DNA from: DASQZT01 sp035638575
Lineage (GTDB): Bacteria > Acidobacteriota > Terriglobia > Bryobacterales > Bryobacteraceae
Assembly (NCBI GenBank): GCA_035638575.1
Contig: DASQZT010000144.1
Location: 1-64,000, forward strand
Direction of reading: 5' to 3'
DNA: 64,000 bases
Positions within the stretch are counted from its first letter, which is position 1; each line of letters opens with the position of its first letter. This document shows, in pieces, positions 33,444-43,030 of this stretch. Below the pieces are notes generated by a model. It was not told the DNA's origin. It did not search any database and saw only the letters and a program-made list of their open reading frames with translations. The translations under genes and the position numbers were made by a program.

Positions 33444-36400
33444 ACACTTTCAGTTGACCATCGCTCGGCACGTAGACCTTGCCCTGGATGACTGTGGGTT
33501 CGGTGAACGCTCCTCCAATGTTGTTCCATGGCCCGGCGGTGACGGCGGGGAAAAGAGGCCCGGTAGTGAGATCGGTGGCATCGAACGCCACCAGTTTCAG
33601 TGGATTGCTTCTGACAAGCGCCCACACAATCCCCGTACCGGCGTTGTGCTGGTTTGATGAAACCACGGGGGTGGTGCCACCGCTCTGAAAACCCAAAGGA
33701 GAAGGAAACGTCATAACAGACTGGTTGGGCTTTGAGCCGATGTAAGACGGGGCCAGGGAGTTGCCGGAGAAAACAAAGGCCATCAGGTTGCCTCCGCCGC
33801 CGCTTTTTCCATTGCCGCAGTAGTAGATAAACTGCTGGCTGCCGCTGTCAAAGTATGCCGGCCCGCCCCAAACGCCGGGGCCGTCGCCCCAGGCGCCCAC
33901 GCCCGGACCGGTGGTGAAGGTGGGCGGCGATCCAGGCAGCGGCACAACTGGCTTCAGTACGCGATCGGCACCGGGAGGGGGCCCGTTGTACTTGCCCATG
34001 TTCTGGCGATTGAGCAGGTAGATCTGTCCGTCCTTGCCGCAAACGACCATGGCCTGGGGGAGGCCTGAGCCTAGGGGAGGATCGGGAAGTATCAGAGGCC
34101 CTCCCGACCCAAAATCCCAGTCGTGACCAACCAAATCCCCCTGATTGGCCGGCGTAAAGAAATCGGCCGGCACCGTGGGGGGCGGCACCGTGAAATTGGC
34201 CGGAAGCTTCAATGCCGTATCGCCGTAGTTCGTTCCGCCCTTCGCATTCGCGTTGAAATCGCCGTTGCCCGTCATGAAGTAAACGAAGCCCTCAGGATCG
34301 GCTGCCAAGCCCATGCCTCCTTGCCAGACTGACCCATTGGCGCCGTCGGGTGTCGTGCAGAATACCCCGGCCTGCTTCAAGGTCGTTGCATCGTAAACGA
34401 AAACCCAGCCCCGCCAGCCTGAACCCGCGTCGTTATGGGATCCGAAACCGATGTAGATTCGCCCGCCCAGCAGCAGCAGCGCCGGCCGATTCATCTGCAC
34501 ATTCGGGTCGAACGAAACAGAACCAGTCCCGCTCGGGTAGGAACCCTGGATCTCCACGGGGCTGCCTGGCCGGTCGGCGCCGGTAGAGATATCAATCGCG
34601 TGTAGGCGGTTGTAACACTTGACGCTTGGTCCGCCAATTGTCTTGGTCACGACTGTCTTGGCCACGGCCCACATCGTGTACGAGGCGCAGTCGATGACGG
34701 GTGTCGATGTGATTCCTATGACCGCGATGTTTCCCCCTCCCGCGACCGAGTCCGGAACAGCCTGTTCGCCGGCCGGGATGAGGGACCGTTTCCACAGCAC
34801 CGCCTGCATAGTGTCCGCGTCGAAAGCATAAACCGTGTCGTTCTCGGTAGCCACGTAGACCACGTTGTGAGCGCCTGAGTCGGGAATGTTGACATGGTGG
34901 GCATAAAGCGGCTGGGCATACACGGTGCCGTCAACATTCTGCGTGAACAGATTCTTCAGCTTCGGCACATTCCCCACATTGAGGGTAGTCTCATAAGGGA
35001 ACCAGCCCGTTCGTGCGGTGGTGAAGTGCTGCGTCAGGTAGTAGAATCCAGCGGAACTGATGACCACCACGGGTGGGCCGAAGCCCGTGATAATTCCGCA
35101 GATACTCTGACGCGCTTTGACTTGATCGCCCACTTTCAAGGAACCCGGCAGAGGCACTTCGACGACTGCGGCCGTGGCAATCGCGGTTCCCCGCCATACG
35201 TTGTTTACGTAGACATCCACGTGAGCGCCCGGAATGACGGCGCCGCCCACCGTCACGCTACGCATGCAAGCCTCGACAGCCGGTAACACAATAGGAGGAG
35301 CCGGCTGCGTCAACGGCGCGACCACTACGGGCGCCGAGTTTGAACTGACGTGGCCGCAGCCGTTTTGCGTTGCGAAGATGTCGTCTCCGGCCAGAAGCAC
35401 AGGCGCCACGAGCACGTCCGCCTGCGTACTGTAAACCGCTCGGGAACCGATAGGCGCCCCGAGAAGAGTGGACCAGACATAGACAGTCGCGCCGGGGTGG
35501 AGATTGCTGACGTGCACAGCGGCCCCGCACTGGAATAAAGGACCCGCGACGACGGGTGTCGGCAGCGTTCTCGGTGCGGGATCGACTTTGACTTGGTTGG
35601 AATGTAAACTCACGTTTCCGCAGAGTTCCTGGGTGGCCGTAATCTCACTGTTTCCAGCGAGCGGGGGAACCCCAAAATCGAAGGTGGACGCCGGAGCCGA
35701 TCCCGTCCCCAAACTGGTGGCGTCTTGAAAAATCTCCACTGGTGACCCGGGAAGTAAACCGGTCAGCCTGACCGTGGTGGTCCCGGCGCATAGCGGGGGA
35801 ACAACCGTGGGAGGAGGCACGGGCGTCGGGGGACCCACTGGAACCGATGGAGAACTCGCACTCTTGACCTGGCACTTCGGCATACTCTGGCTTGCCGAAA
35901 CGCTTGATCCTTGCGTGAGTGGCGGGCATTGAAACCACGCACCGGGAAAACTGAAGCATGCCTGTTCGGTAAACCCTGGTGCGGGTGTCTCGGTCATGAC
36001 AACTTGCGCACCATCGGTCACGTTTCCAATGTTGACGGCAACCATGCATGCCTGCAATGGGCCGTTTACCGTCGGGGGAGGGAGTTGTCGCTTGCCTCCA
36101 GGCAGCGGATCGGGCGGCGCCAGATTGGTTTTCGGCCCCGGCGTCCCACATGCAGTCTGTTGCGCAACCAGTGTTTCACCAAGAGATGTTTGCGGCGACA
36201 AGCCGATCTGCGCCGAGCCATCGGCGGCCGTGCCCGTCCCGCGAACCACACCGCCCACCGTCACTTGCACGGTTGCCCCCGGAACCATTCCGTTGAACGA
36301 CAGGCACTGGCCACACTCGTAAATATGTGTTTCACAGCTAACAGGCAGGATTATCGCCGCCTTCGTTTGTACAATCACGGGTGCGGGCGACGGCGGACTC

Positions 36401-36630
36401 GTCATGCTGCCCAAGGTTTGCGTTGCGGTTACGGGGTGAGCCGCGCCCGCCTTCAGCGTCACCCCCGATTTTAGGTTGAAAACCTGATCCGGCCAGGTGG
36501 CGGCGCCACCACCCACATTCGCGCCATCCTGGAACAAGTCAACCGTGGCGCCGATAAGCTGCCCTTGAACCCTGACGGACGAACTGCATACGGAAAGAGG
36601 GCCGACAACCACCGGCGGCAGCAAAGACAT
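33433..36630 (-). CDS. Giant Ig-like repeat/PQQ-type beta-propeller protein, copy 1
   Basis: The 1065-residue protein starts at ATG 36630 after AAAGGAG. Residues about 1-500 are five to six Ig-like repeats of about 90 residues, each with a C-x-G-pair pattern (PLSVCSSSVRVQGQLIGATV opens the first). After about 520 comes a beta-propeller region (TARTGWFPYETTLNVGNVPK, YVATENDTVYAFDADTM and later DGQIYLLNRQNMGKYNGPP) like the PQQ-enzyme propeller, though no active-site tryptophan-docking or metal motif could be confirmed. No signal peptide is visible, which is odd for a protein of this type. It closely resembles the next gene. Confidence 0.8.
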   Translation of the reverse strand: MSLLPPVVVGPLSVCSSSVRVQGQLIGATVDLFQDGANVGGGAATWPDQVFNLKSGVTLKAGAAHPVTATQTLGSMTSPPSPAPVIVQTKAAIILPVSCETHIYECGQCLSFNGMVPGATVQVTVGGVVRGTGTAADGSAQIGLSPQTSLGETLVAQQTACGTPGPKTNLAPPDPLPGGKRQLPPPTVNGPLQACMVAVNIGNVTDGAQVVMTETPAPGFTEQACFSFPGAWFQCPPLTQGSSVSASQSMPKCQVKSASSPSVPVGPPTPVPPPTVVPPLCAGTTTVRLTGLLPGSPVEIFQDATSLGTGSAPASTFDFGVPPLAGNSEITATQELCGNVSLHSNQVKVDPAPRTLPTPVVAGPLFQCGAAVHVSNLHPGATVYVWSTLLGAPIGSRAVYSTQADVLVAPVLLAGDDIFATQNGCGHVSSNSAPVVVAPLTQPAPPIVLPAVEACMRSVTVGGAVIPGAHVDVYVNNVWRGTAIATAAVVEVPLPGSLKVGDQVKARQSICGIITGFGPPVVVISSAGFYYLTQHFTTARTGWFPYETTLNVGNVPKLKNLFTQNVDGTVYAQPLYAHHVNIPDSGAHNVVYVATENDTVYAFDADTMQAVLWKRSLIPAGEQAVPDSVAGGGNIAVIGITSTPVIDCASYTMWAVAKTVVTKTIGGPSVKCYNRLHAIDISTGADRPGSPVEIQGSYPSGTGSVSFDPNVQMNRPALLLLGGRIYIGFGSHNDAGSGWRGWVFVYDATTLKQAGVFCTTPDGANGSVWQGGMGLAADPEGFVYFMTGNGDFNANAKGGTNYGDTALKLPANFTVPPPTVPADFFTPANQGDLVGHDWDFGSGGPLILPDPPLGSGLPQAMVVCGKDGQIYLLNRQNMGKYNGPPPGADRVLKPVVPLPGSPPTFTTGPGVGAWGDGPGVWGGPAYFDSGSQQFIYYCGNGKSGGGGNLMAFVFSGNSLAPSYIGSKPNQSVMTFPSPLGFQSGGTTPVVSSNQHNAGTGIVWALVRSNPLKLVAFDATDLTTGPLFPAVTAGPWNNIGGAFTEPTVIQGKVYVPSDGQLKVFGL

Positions 36631-36749
36631 TGGAAAGCTCCTTTAAATGGGGCATAAAATGCCCGTCCGAATAACTGTTTATCAGATGGCCGGGCTTAGC
36701 GGCCGATTGGCTGCTTAAACCCACCCACTAACTACGCGCGTCCTCCGAG
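36631..36749 (-). promoter_or_regulatory. Conserved leader upstream of copy 1
   Basis: Shares AAGCAGCCAATCGGCCGCTAA, a GCCCG block, TCGGACGGG and AAAGGAGC with the leader of copy 2. In copy 1 GGGCAT-TTT-ATGCCC forms a stem right before the ribosome binding site, while GCCCG further upstream could pair with the same CGGGC. The two pairings exclude each other, as in an attenuator or switch. No known riboswitch class fits well. Confidence 0.45.
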
Positions 36750-39700
36750 TCAGAGGCCGAACACGTTTAGTTCACCATCGCTCGGCACATAAACCTTGCC
36801 CTGGATGACGGTAGGTTCGGTGTACGCTCCCCCGTTGGGATTCTTCCATGGCCCCGCCGAGCTGCTGAAAAGCGGCTTGCCTGTGAGATTGGTAGCATCG
36901 AACGCCATCAGTTGCAATGGATTGCTTCTGACAAGCGCCCAGACGACCCCCGTACCGGCATTCTGCTGGTTTGATGAAACCACGGGAGTGGTTCCGCCGC
37001 TGGGAAAGGTCTGAGATGACTGGTTGGGATTTGGGCCGATCTTAGCCAGCGCCAGCGAACTACCGGCGAAAACAAAGGCCGTCAATGGGCCTCCATCGCC
37101 GGCGTAATACACAAACTGGTGGCTGCCGCTGTTGAAGTATGCCGGTCCGCCCCAAACACCGGGCTGCGTCCCGGGCGCTTTGCCAGGCTGTAGCTGCACA
37201 ACCGCAAGTACGTGATCGGGACCGCCAGGCCCGTTGTACTTGCCCATGTTTTGGCGATTGATCAAATAGATCTGGCCGTCTTTGCCGCAAGCGACCATGG
37301 CCTCCAGGGCGGGTGCCGTGCCGGCGGGCTGATCGGGAAGTATCAGAGGCCCCCCCGATCCGAAATCGATATCCCCGGTTCGCAGGAAATCCTGGTTCGC
37401 CGGCGTAAAGAAATCGGCCGGTACCGTCGGGGGCGGCACCGCGAAATTGGGGGGCAGCTTCAATACCGTATCGCCATAGTTCTTTCCGCCCGTGTTCGCG
37501 TCGAATTCCCCGTTGCCCGTAATGAAGTAGATGAAGCCTTGGGGATCGGCGGCCAATCCCATGCCGCCTTGCCAGATTCCTCCCATGTCGTCACCTTTGG
37601 GATCGCTGTCGGGTGTGGTGCAAAATACCCCGACCTGCTTCAAGGTCGTTGCATCGTAGGCCAAGACCCACCCGTGGTATGCGCTGGCACTAAAGTCGCA
37701 ATGGGATCCGAAACCGATGTAGATGCGCCCACCCTGCAGCAGCAGCGCCGGGCGATCCATCTGCCATTGCTGGTCGAATAAGACATGCCCCGCGCCGTCA
37801 TTCGGGCTTCCCGCGCCGGGGTAGGAAATATTCTGGATCTCAACCGGACTGCCGGGCCGGTCCGCGCCGGTAGAAATGTCCATCGCGTAAAGGCGGTGGT
37901 GAAAAGTCGTCTTGCCACCCGCGACGCTCTTAGTCTTGGCTACGGCCCACATGGTGTACGAGGCACAGTCGATGACGGGCGTCGATGTGATCCCGATGAA
38001 TGGCGAGATATTGTTGCAGCCGGTAATATCTGAATCCGAGACCTTTTGCTCGCCGGGCGGGATCAGCGTTCGCACCCACAAGGCCGGTTGCAGCGTGTCC
38101 GCGTCGAACGCAAAAATGTTGTCATCCTCAGTGGCCACGTACACTACGTTGTGCGCGCCCATGTCGGGAATATTGACGTGGTGGGCATAAAGCGGCTGGG
38201 CATACACGGTACCGCTCCCGGTCTGCGGATTGCCGTCGGGGTCAACCCACTTTGTAAGGTCCTGCGTAATTTTAGGTGCGGGCTTCACCTTCGGGACATT
38301 CGCCACAGTCAGCGTAGTTTCATAAGGGCACCAGCCCGTTCGTGCTGGGTTGAAATGCTGCGTCAGGTAGTAGAATCCGGCGGAACTGATGACTGGCACG
38401 GGTGGGCCGAAGCCCGTTGTAATTCCGCAGATACTCTGCCGCGCTTTGACCTGATCGCCCACCTTCAAGGAACCGGACAGAGGAACTTCGACGGTCGTAG
38501 CCGTGGCAATCGCACTTCCCCGGAATACGTTGTTTACATAAACATCGACGTGGGCGCCCGGAACAACACCGCTTACGGTCACGCTACGCATACAGGCTTC
38601 GACGGGAGCTACCACTGTGGGAATACCCGGCTGTTCCATCGGGCTGACCTTGACCTTCGCCGATTGTACTGTTAGCCCGCAGCCCTGTTCGACGGCGTAG
38701 ATGTCGTCTCCCGCCAGCAGTAGAGGTGTAACCGGCACGTCCGTCTGAGTGCTGTTAACCGCTTTATGACCGATCACTCCCCCGAGAAGAGTGGACCACA
38801 CGTAAACCGTCGAGCCCGGGTGGAGATTGCTGACGTGCACGGCCGCTCCGCACTGGAACAAAGGGCTGCCGACGATGGGTGTCGGAAGCGATTTCGGTTG
38901 GGGATTGACCTTGACTGGGTTGGATAACGCACTCCAGTGACCGCAGAGCTCTTGGCGAGCCGTAATCACACTGCCTCCCGTGAGCGGGGGAACGGGAAAG
39001 GGAAAGCTGGATGCCGGAGCCGATCCCGTGCCCAAACTGATGGCGTCCTGAAAAATCTCGACGATTTGGCCGGGGTTCAAACCGGTCAGTTGGACGATGA
39101 GGCTCCCAGCGCATAGCGGGGGAACGACCGTGGGCGGCAGGGGCGCCGGTGGACCCACTGGAACCGGTGGAGAACTCGCACTTTTGGCCTCGCACTTCGG
39201 CATACTCTGAATTGCCGAAACCACTGATCCTTGCTTTAGCGGAGGGCATTGAAACCACAAGCTCGACAAATCGAAGCATGCCGTTTCGCTAAACCCTGGC
39301 GCCGGTGTCTCGGTCAACGTCACCTGCGAACCATCGGTTACATTACTGACGGTAACGGCAACCATGCATGCCTGCAAGGGGCCGTTTACCGTGGGCGGAG
39401 GGAGTTGGCGGTTGGCTCCCGGCAGCGGATCGGGCGGTGGCAGATTGGTTTTCACCCCTGGGGCGCCGCACGCAGTCTGCTGCGCAACCAGCGTATCCCC
39501 GGGACTTGTTTGCGGCGACAGGCCGAACCGCGCCGTACCATCCACGGCCGTGCCCTTCCCACGAAGCACACCACCCACTGTCACTTCTACGGTCGCCCCC
39601 GGAAGCATTCCGTCGAGGTACAGACACTGGCCGCACTCGTAAATATGAGTCTCGCAGGTCACAGACCCGATGACGGCCGGCTTGCTTAGTACAATCACCG

Positions 39701-39944
39701 GAGCGGACGGCGGACTCGTCACGGCGCCCAACGTTTGTGTTGCGGTTACGGGGTGAGCCGCGCCCGCCTTCAGCGTCACCCCCATCTTTAGGTTGAAAAC
39801 CTGGTCCGGCCAGGTGGCGACGCCGCCACCAACATTCGCACCATCCTGGAACAAGTCAACCGTGGCGCCGATAAGCTGACCCTGAATCCTGAATGACGAA
39901 CTGCATACAGAAAGAGCACTGACTACTGGAGGTAGCAAGGCCAT
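36750..39944 (-). CDS. Giant Ig-like repeat/PQQ-type beta-propeller protein, copy 2
   Basis: The 1064-residue paralogue of the downstream gene; most of the length aligns with only small insertions in the propeller. The start is ATG 39944 (MALLPPVVSALSVCSSSFRI) after AAAGGAG, not the longer frame to 40151. It has the same Ig-like repeats with paired cysteines, then the propeller (TARTGW and YVATEDDNIFAFDADTLQPA). It also lacks a signal peptide. The two genes and their leaders are a tandem duplication that has since diverged. Confidence 0.8.
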   Translation of the reverse strand: MALLPPVVSALSVCSSSFRIQGQLIGATVDLFQDGANVGGGVATWPDQVFNLKMGVTLKAGAAHPVTATQTLGAVTSPPSAPVIVLSKPAVIGSVTCETHIYECGQCLYLDGMLPGATVEVTVGGVLRGKGTAVDGTARFGLSPQTSPGDTLVAQQTACGAPGVKTNLPPPDPLPGANRQLPPPTVNGPLQACMVAVTVSNVTDGSQVTLTETPAPGFSETACFDLSSLWFQCPPLKQGSVVSAIQSMPKCEAKSASSPPVPVGPPAPLPPTVVPPLCAGSLIVQLTGLNPGQIVEIFQDAISLGTGSAPASSFPFPVPPLTGGSVITARQELCGHWSALSNPVKVNPQPKSLPTPIVGSPLFQCGAAVHVSNLHPGSTVYVWSTLLGGVIGHKAVNSTQTDVPVTPLLLAGDDIYAVEQGCGLTVQSAKVKVSPMEQPGIPTVVAPVEACMRSVTVSGVVPGAHVDVYVNNVFRGSAIATATTVEVPLSGSLKVGDQVKARQSICGITTGFGPPVPVISSAGFYYLTQHFNPARTGWCPYETTLTVANVPKVKPAPKITQDLTKWVDPDGNPQTGSGTVYAQPLYAHHVNIPDMGAHNVVYVATEDDNIFAFDADTLQPALWVRTLIPPGEQKVSDSDITGCNNISPFIGITSTPVIDCASYTMWAVAKTKSVAGGKTTFHHRLYAMDISTGADRPGSPVEIQNISYPGAGSPNDGAGHVLFDQQWQMDRPALLLQGGRIYIGFGSHCDFSASAYHGWVLAYDATTLKQVGVFCTTPDSDPKGDDMGGIWQGGMGLAADPQGFIYFITGNGEFDANTGGKNYGDTVLKLPPNFAVPPPTVPADFFTPANQDFLRTGDIDFGSGGPLILPDQPAGTAPALEAMVACGKDGQIYLINRQNMGKYNGPGGPDHVLAVVQLQPGKAPGTQPGVWGGPAYFNSGSHQFVYYAGDGGPLTAFVFAGSSLALAKIGPNPNQSSQTFPSGGTTPVVSSNQQNAGTGVVWALVRSNPLQLMAFDATNLTGKPLFSSSAGPWKNPNGGAYTEPTVIQGKVYVPSDGELNVFGL

Positions 39945-40030
39945 GGGAAGGCTCCTTTGAATTCGGGCATTTAAACCCGTCCGAGTTCCAAGTTGATCGC
40001 AAGGTCGGGCTTTAGCGGCCGATTGGCTGC
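39945..40030 (-). promoter_or_regulatory. Conserved leader upstream of copy 2
   Basis: The 86-base gap between the MntP-like stop and copy 2 is nearly all shared with the leader of copy 1. AAAGCCCG can pair with CGGGTTT, or CGGG with the later CCCG, giving two alternative hairpins before the ribosome binding site. Because it follows the MntP-like gene directly, the two may share a transcript. Confidence 0.45.
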
Positions 40031-40573
40031 TTAGGCTCCGCCCGTAAACATCGCACGTCCAGCCAGAACACAGAGATAGGCGCCGACTGCGAATTCCATC
40101 CGGTTTGGCACGAATCGGCGGACCCAGGCTCCGAGATAGAGACCGGTACAAGACATTACCGCGCTCACGAGTCCGATGACCAGCGCGGAAACAACGGCCG
40201 GGTAATGAAGTGAGCTGATCCCTGCGCCCGCGAGAAGGTTATCGAAGCTGAGCGCCACGGGTACGCCCATAATCATTTTGTTTCCGTTGACCAGGCCAGC
40301 CAGGTCTTCACCACGAACGGCATAAAATAGGATCACAATCCCGCACGCAAGCATCATGAACGGTCCGATTCTTGCGGCAGCTCCGCCGGCGCACCAAAGC
40401 AGAAAACGGCCCAAGGCCAAGCCGGCAAGGGGAGCCATCGTCTCGCAAGCGGTGAACGCTAGCGCAAGAACATGCTTCCGTGCGCCGCGAATTGGCAGAA
40501 GACCGAGCGCCGAGCATACTTGCAGGTTATCGGCCCCAGCCAGAACGCCAAAGAAGATGACTGTTCCCAGCAT
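40031..40573 (-). CDS. MntP-like manganese exporter
   Basis: The 180-residue membrane protein has about six hydrophobic segments and the two acidic membrane motifs of the MntP (YebN/DUF204) family: FGVLAGADNLQVCSALGLLP near the start and VPVALSFDNLLAGAGISSL in the middle. It probably exports Mn(II). The usual yybP-ykoY manganese riboswitch was not seen upstream. It is followed on the same strand by the giant protein copy 2. Confidence 0.75.
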   Translation of the reverse strand: MLGTVIFFGVLAGADNLQVCSALGLLPIRGARKHVLALAFTACETMAPLAGLALGRFLLWCAGGAAARIGPFMMLACGIVILFYAVRGEDLAGLVNGNKMIMGVPVALSFDNLLAGAGISSLHYPAVVSALVIGLVSAVMSCTGLYLGAWVRRFVPNRMEFAVGAYLCVLAGRAMFTGGA

Positions 40574-40908
40574 TCGATCCCTCTCTGCGCCGCGGTTTGG
40601 ATCTTGATGTAGGGCGAGTATATCACAGCAGGAATAAAACGATCCGCTTATTTTCGTCGAAATTGTTCCGGTGCCTTTTCAATACGGCGTGGAACGCCTT
40701 AGTTAAGTCAACTGATCCGCGTTCCACTTGGCCGTATCGCCATTCCGTCCGAGTGCGTGGTGCGGTTCACCAACGGCTTTCCAGTGTATTCCACGCGCTC
40801 TCAGGGATGCACTCATGGTGTGAGATCGGCACGTTTCAACGCCTATGCAAGGTCGGGAGCTGTTTCTGCCTCCGCCGAAGCCGCGCCGGCCGCCCGCCGC
40901 ACGCTAGA
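40574..40908. other. Divergent intergenic region with a long imperfect hairpin
   Basis: ATACGG (40682-40687) and GTGGAACGC (40689-40697) face GCGTTCCAC (40719-40727) and CCGTAT (40732-40737). This gives a 15-pair stem with a small bulge in the space between the divergent MntP-like and MFS genes. It could be an operator, a terminator or part of a small RNA. No gene is seen. Confidence 0.55.
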
Positions 40909-40917
40909 ATGCTCCCT

Positions 40918-42159
40918 ATGACCGTTCAGCCGGCCGCCGCGCGAACCAACCTCTCCGGAAGAGAGTGGATTGTGCTGGCCCTGCTGGTGGTCTCCGGCTT
41001 TCTCAACTACGTGGACCGCGCCAACCTCTCGGTGGGCGCCACCAATATCCAGAACGAGCTTCACCTTTCCAACGTTCACCTCGGCCTGATGCTTTCGGCC
41101 TTCTTCTGGACCTACGCCTGCTTCCAACTGTTCGCCATCGCGGGATGGCTGGTGGACCGGTTCAACGTGTGCTGGGTGCTGGCCATCGGCTTCTTCCTGT
41201 GGTCGGGAGCCACGGCGGTCACCGGGATGGCGCGCGTATTCGGCGTGATGTTCGCGCTGCGGCTGGTGCTCGGCATGGGCGAATCGGTGGCCTATCCGGC
41301 GTACTCGAGGATTCTCGCCAACACCTTTCCGGAGCACCACCGCGGCTTCGCCAACGCGCTGATCGACGCCGGCACCAAGGCCGGTCCCGCGCTGGGGACA
41401 TTGCTCGGCGGGCTGCTCATGGCGCGGTTCGGATGGCGGGCGTTTTTCGTCGCGCTGGGCGCCGGCACTTTGCTGTGGCTGGTTCCGTGGTACATCTGGA
41501 TGCCGCGCGGCAAGGGCGTGGAGTCGCGCGAGGATCCTTCGAGCGTGCCGGACGTTATCGACATCCTGCGCCAGCGCCCCGCCTGGTTCACCGCTATCGG
41601 CCTGTTCTGCTCGAACTATTTCTGGTATTTCCTGATCACGTGGCTGCCCGCCTACTTCGAAAAGGAGCGCCATTTTCCGAAAACCAGAATGGCCTACATT
41701 GTTTCCATGGCGTTCTTCGCGACCGCGCTTTCGAGCGCCGCATCGGGCTGGCTATCGGACCGCTGGATCGCCCGCGGCGCCACCCCGACACGCGCGCGCA
41801 AGACCTTCGCGGGCACTGGCCTGGTGCTTTCCACCATGATTCTGCCGGTCTGCATCGTGCGCGACGAGCACCTGGCCATGGCGCTGCTGATGCTGACCAG
41901 CCTCTCGTTCGGGCTGTTCACGGCCAACTCGTTTGCCATGACGCAGACCCTGGCCGGCCCGCGCGCCGCCGGCAAATGGACCGGCCTGCAAAACGGCGTG
42001 GCCAACCTGGCCGGCGTGGCCGCGCCCTGGCTCACTGGCTGGGTGGTGCAGGAGACCGGCGAGTTCTACCTGGCTTTCGTGATAGCCGCCGCCATGGTGC
42101 TGGCGGCCGCGGCGTGCTTCGTCATCGGCATCGGTCCCATCCGCCAGGTGGAGTGGTAA
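40918..42159 (+). CDS. MFS transporter, anion:cation symporter type
   Basis: The 413-residue major facilitator has 12 expected helices. The opening VVSGFLNYVDRANLSVGATN and loop segment WLVDRFNVCWVLAIG are those of the ACS group, which takes up organic anions such as hexuronates, galactonate or tartrate. The later segment GESVAYPAYSRILANTFPEH fits the same group. ATG 40918 is used; ATG 40909 is possible. No strong ribosome binding site is seen. Convergent with the metallopeptidase-like gene. Confidence 0.85.
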   Translation: MTVQPAAARTNLSGREWIVLALLVVSGFLNYVDRANLSVGATNIQNELHLSNVHLGLMLSAFFWTYACFQLFAIAGWLVDRFNVCWVLAIGFFLWSGATAVTGMARVFGVMFALRLVLGMGESVAYPAYSRILANTFPEHHRGFANALIDAGTKAGPALGTLLGGLLMARFGWRAFFVALGAGTLLWLVPWYIWMPRGKGVESREDPSSVPDVIDILRQRPAWFTAIGLFCSNYFWYFLITWLPAYFEKERHFPKTRMAYIVSMAFFATALSSAASGWLSDRWIARGATPTRARKTFAGTGLVLSTMILPVCIVRDEHLAMALLMLTSLSFGLFTANSFAMTQTLAGPRAAGKWTGLQNGVANLAGVAAPWLTGWVVQETGEFYLAFVIAAAMVLAAAACFVIGIGPIRQVEW

Positions 42160-42161
42160 AG

Positions 42162-43022
42162 CTACGGCGCCCGCCGCCCGAAGGGCGCGAGGTTCTTGCC
42201 GTAGTACAGGTCCATGGGGATGTGATGGTCGGGGTAAACGCGGCCGAGCAGCTCGTAGATTCTCGGGTCGTACTGTTTGAGGTCGTCGGGCGACTGGATC
42301 ATCTTGTCGCCCGCGGGGAATTCGATGTTCGACCAGAACCAGGTCTGGGTAGCTTCCGCCCAGTACTCGTCCCAGTTGGTTGACCCGTACTGTCCCTTCC
42401 ACATGCCCCTCGACATGGCGTCTTTGTAGGCGGCCTGCACTTCGGCGAAGAGCTGGGGGTCCACCTGGCGGATCTCGCGCAGGATGGCGTGCGAGAACTC
42501 GTGCACGAAGATGTTCTCGCCGTAGTAGCGCGTGCCGGGATAACCCAGCAGGTTCTCTTCGGCGCAGGAAGTGAAGCGCCCGCCCAGCCCGCGCGCCCGG
42601 CTGTCCCAATACTGCTTGTCGGTCATCTGGGCGATGCGCTCGTAATTCTTCCGTTCGCGCGCGGTGAGGTTGAACGAGGTGGGCTGCGGCTTCTTGAGAT
42701 TCTTGTGCTCCGGGAGATCGGTAGTCATTTCAGTCTGCGCCATGATTCCCACGCGATACTTCTGCGACACCATCGACTCGCGCAGGTCCGGCCGCTTCGC
42801 CAGCATGTGGATCACGATGTCGCGCGCCACCAGCAGGGCCGCGTCCGGAACCTTTTCGGAGCTGGTTATAGGGATGCCCAGGGCGTCGGTGTATTTCTTA
42901 TAGAACGGGTCGATCCCCAGCCCGGCGGGAGGGGCGGTGATATTGGCCGCTACGTAGTCCTTCAAGAGGGGCTGCGTCTGGGCGAGAAGCGAACCGCAGA
43001 AAACCAGCGCGATCGCTTTCAC
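42162..43022 (-). CDS. Secreted protein with HExxH motif, putative metallopeptidase
   Basis: The 286-residue protein starts at GTG 43022 with a short signal peptide (VKAIALVFCGSLLAQTQPLL). NIFVHEFSHAILREI (about 180) has the HExxH zinc site. Nearby WDEYWAEATQTWFW supplies an acidic and a tryptophan-rich segment, similar to gluzincin-like peptidases of unassigned families. The peptide target is unknown. Downstream neighbour of the transpeptidase gene on the same strand (eight-base gap). Confidence 0.7.
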   Translation of the reverse strand: MKAIALVFCGSLLAQTQPLLKDYVAANITAPPAGLGIDPFYKKYTDALGIPITSSEKVPDAALLVARDIVIHMLAKRPDLRESMVSQKYRVGIMAQTEMTTDLPEHKNLKKPQPTSFNLTARERKNYERIAQMTDKQYWDSRARGLGGRFTSCAEENLLGYPGTRYYGENIFVHEFSHAILREIRQVDPQLFAEVQAAYKDAMSRGMWKGQYGSTNWDEYWAEATQTWFWSNIEFPAGDKMIQSPDDLKQYDPRIYELLGRVYPDHHIPMDLYYGKNLAPFGRRAP

Positions 43023-43030
43023 GAGGCCGC

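Noticed and set aside
39945..40030. c-di-GMP or manganese (yybP-ykoY) riboswitch in the giant-gene leaders
   Set aside because: Only a loose GCTAAAGCC resemblance to the c-di-GMP core exists and the required P1/P2 elements were not found; the manganese motif is absent.
36750..40151. Longer version of giant protein copy 2 starting at 40151
   Set aside because: The extra N-terminus covers the shared leader and the MntP-like gene; ATG 39944 matches the start of copy 1.
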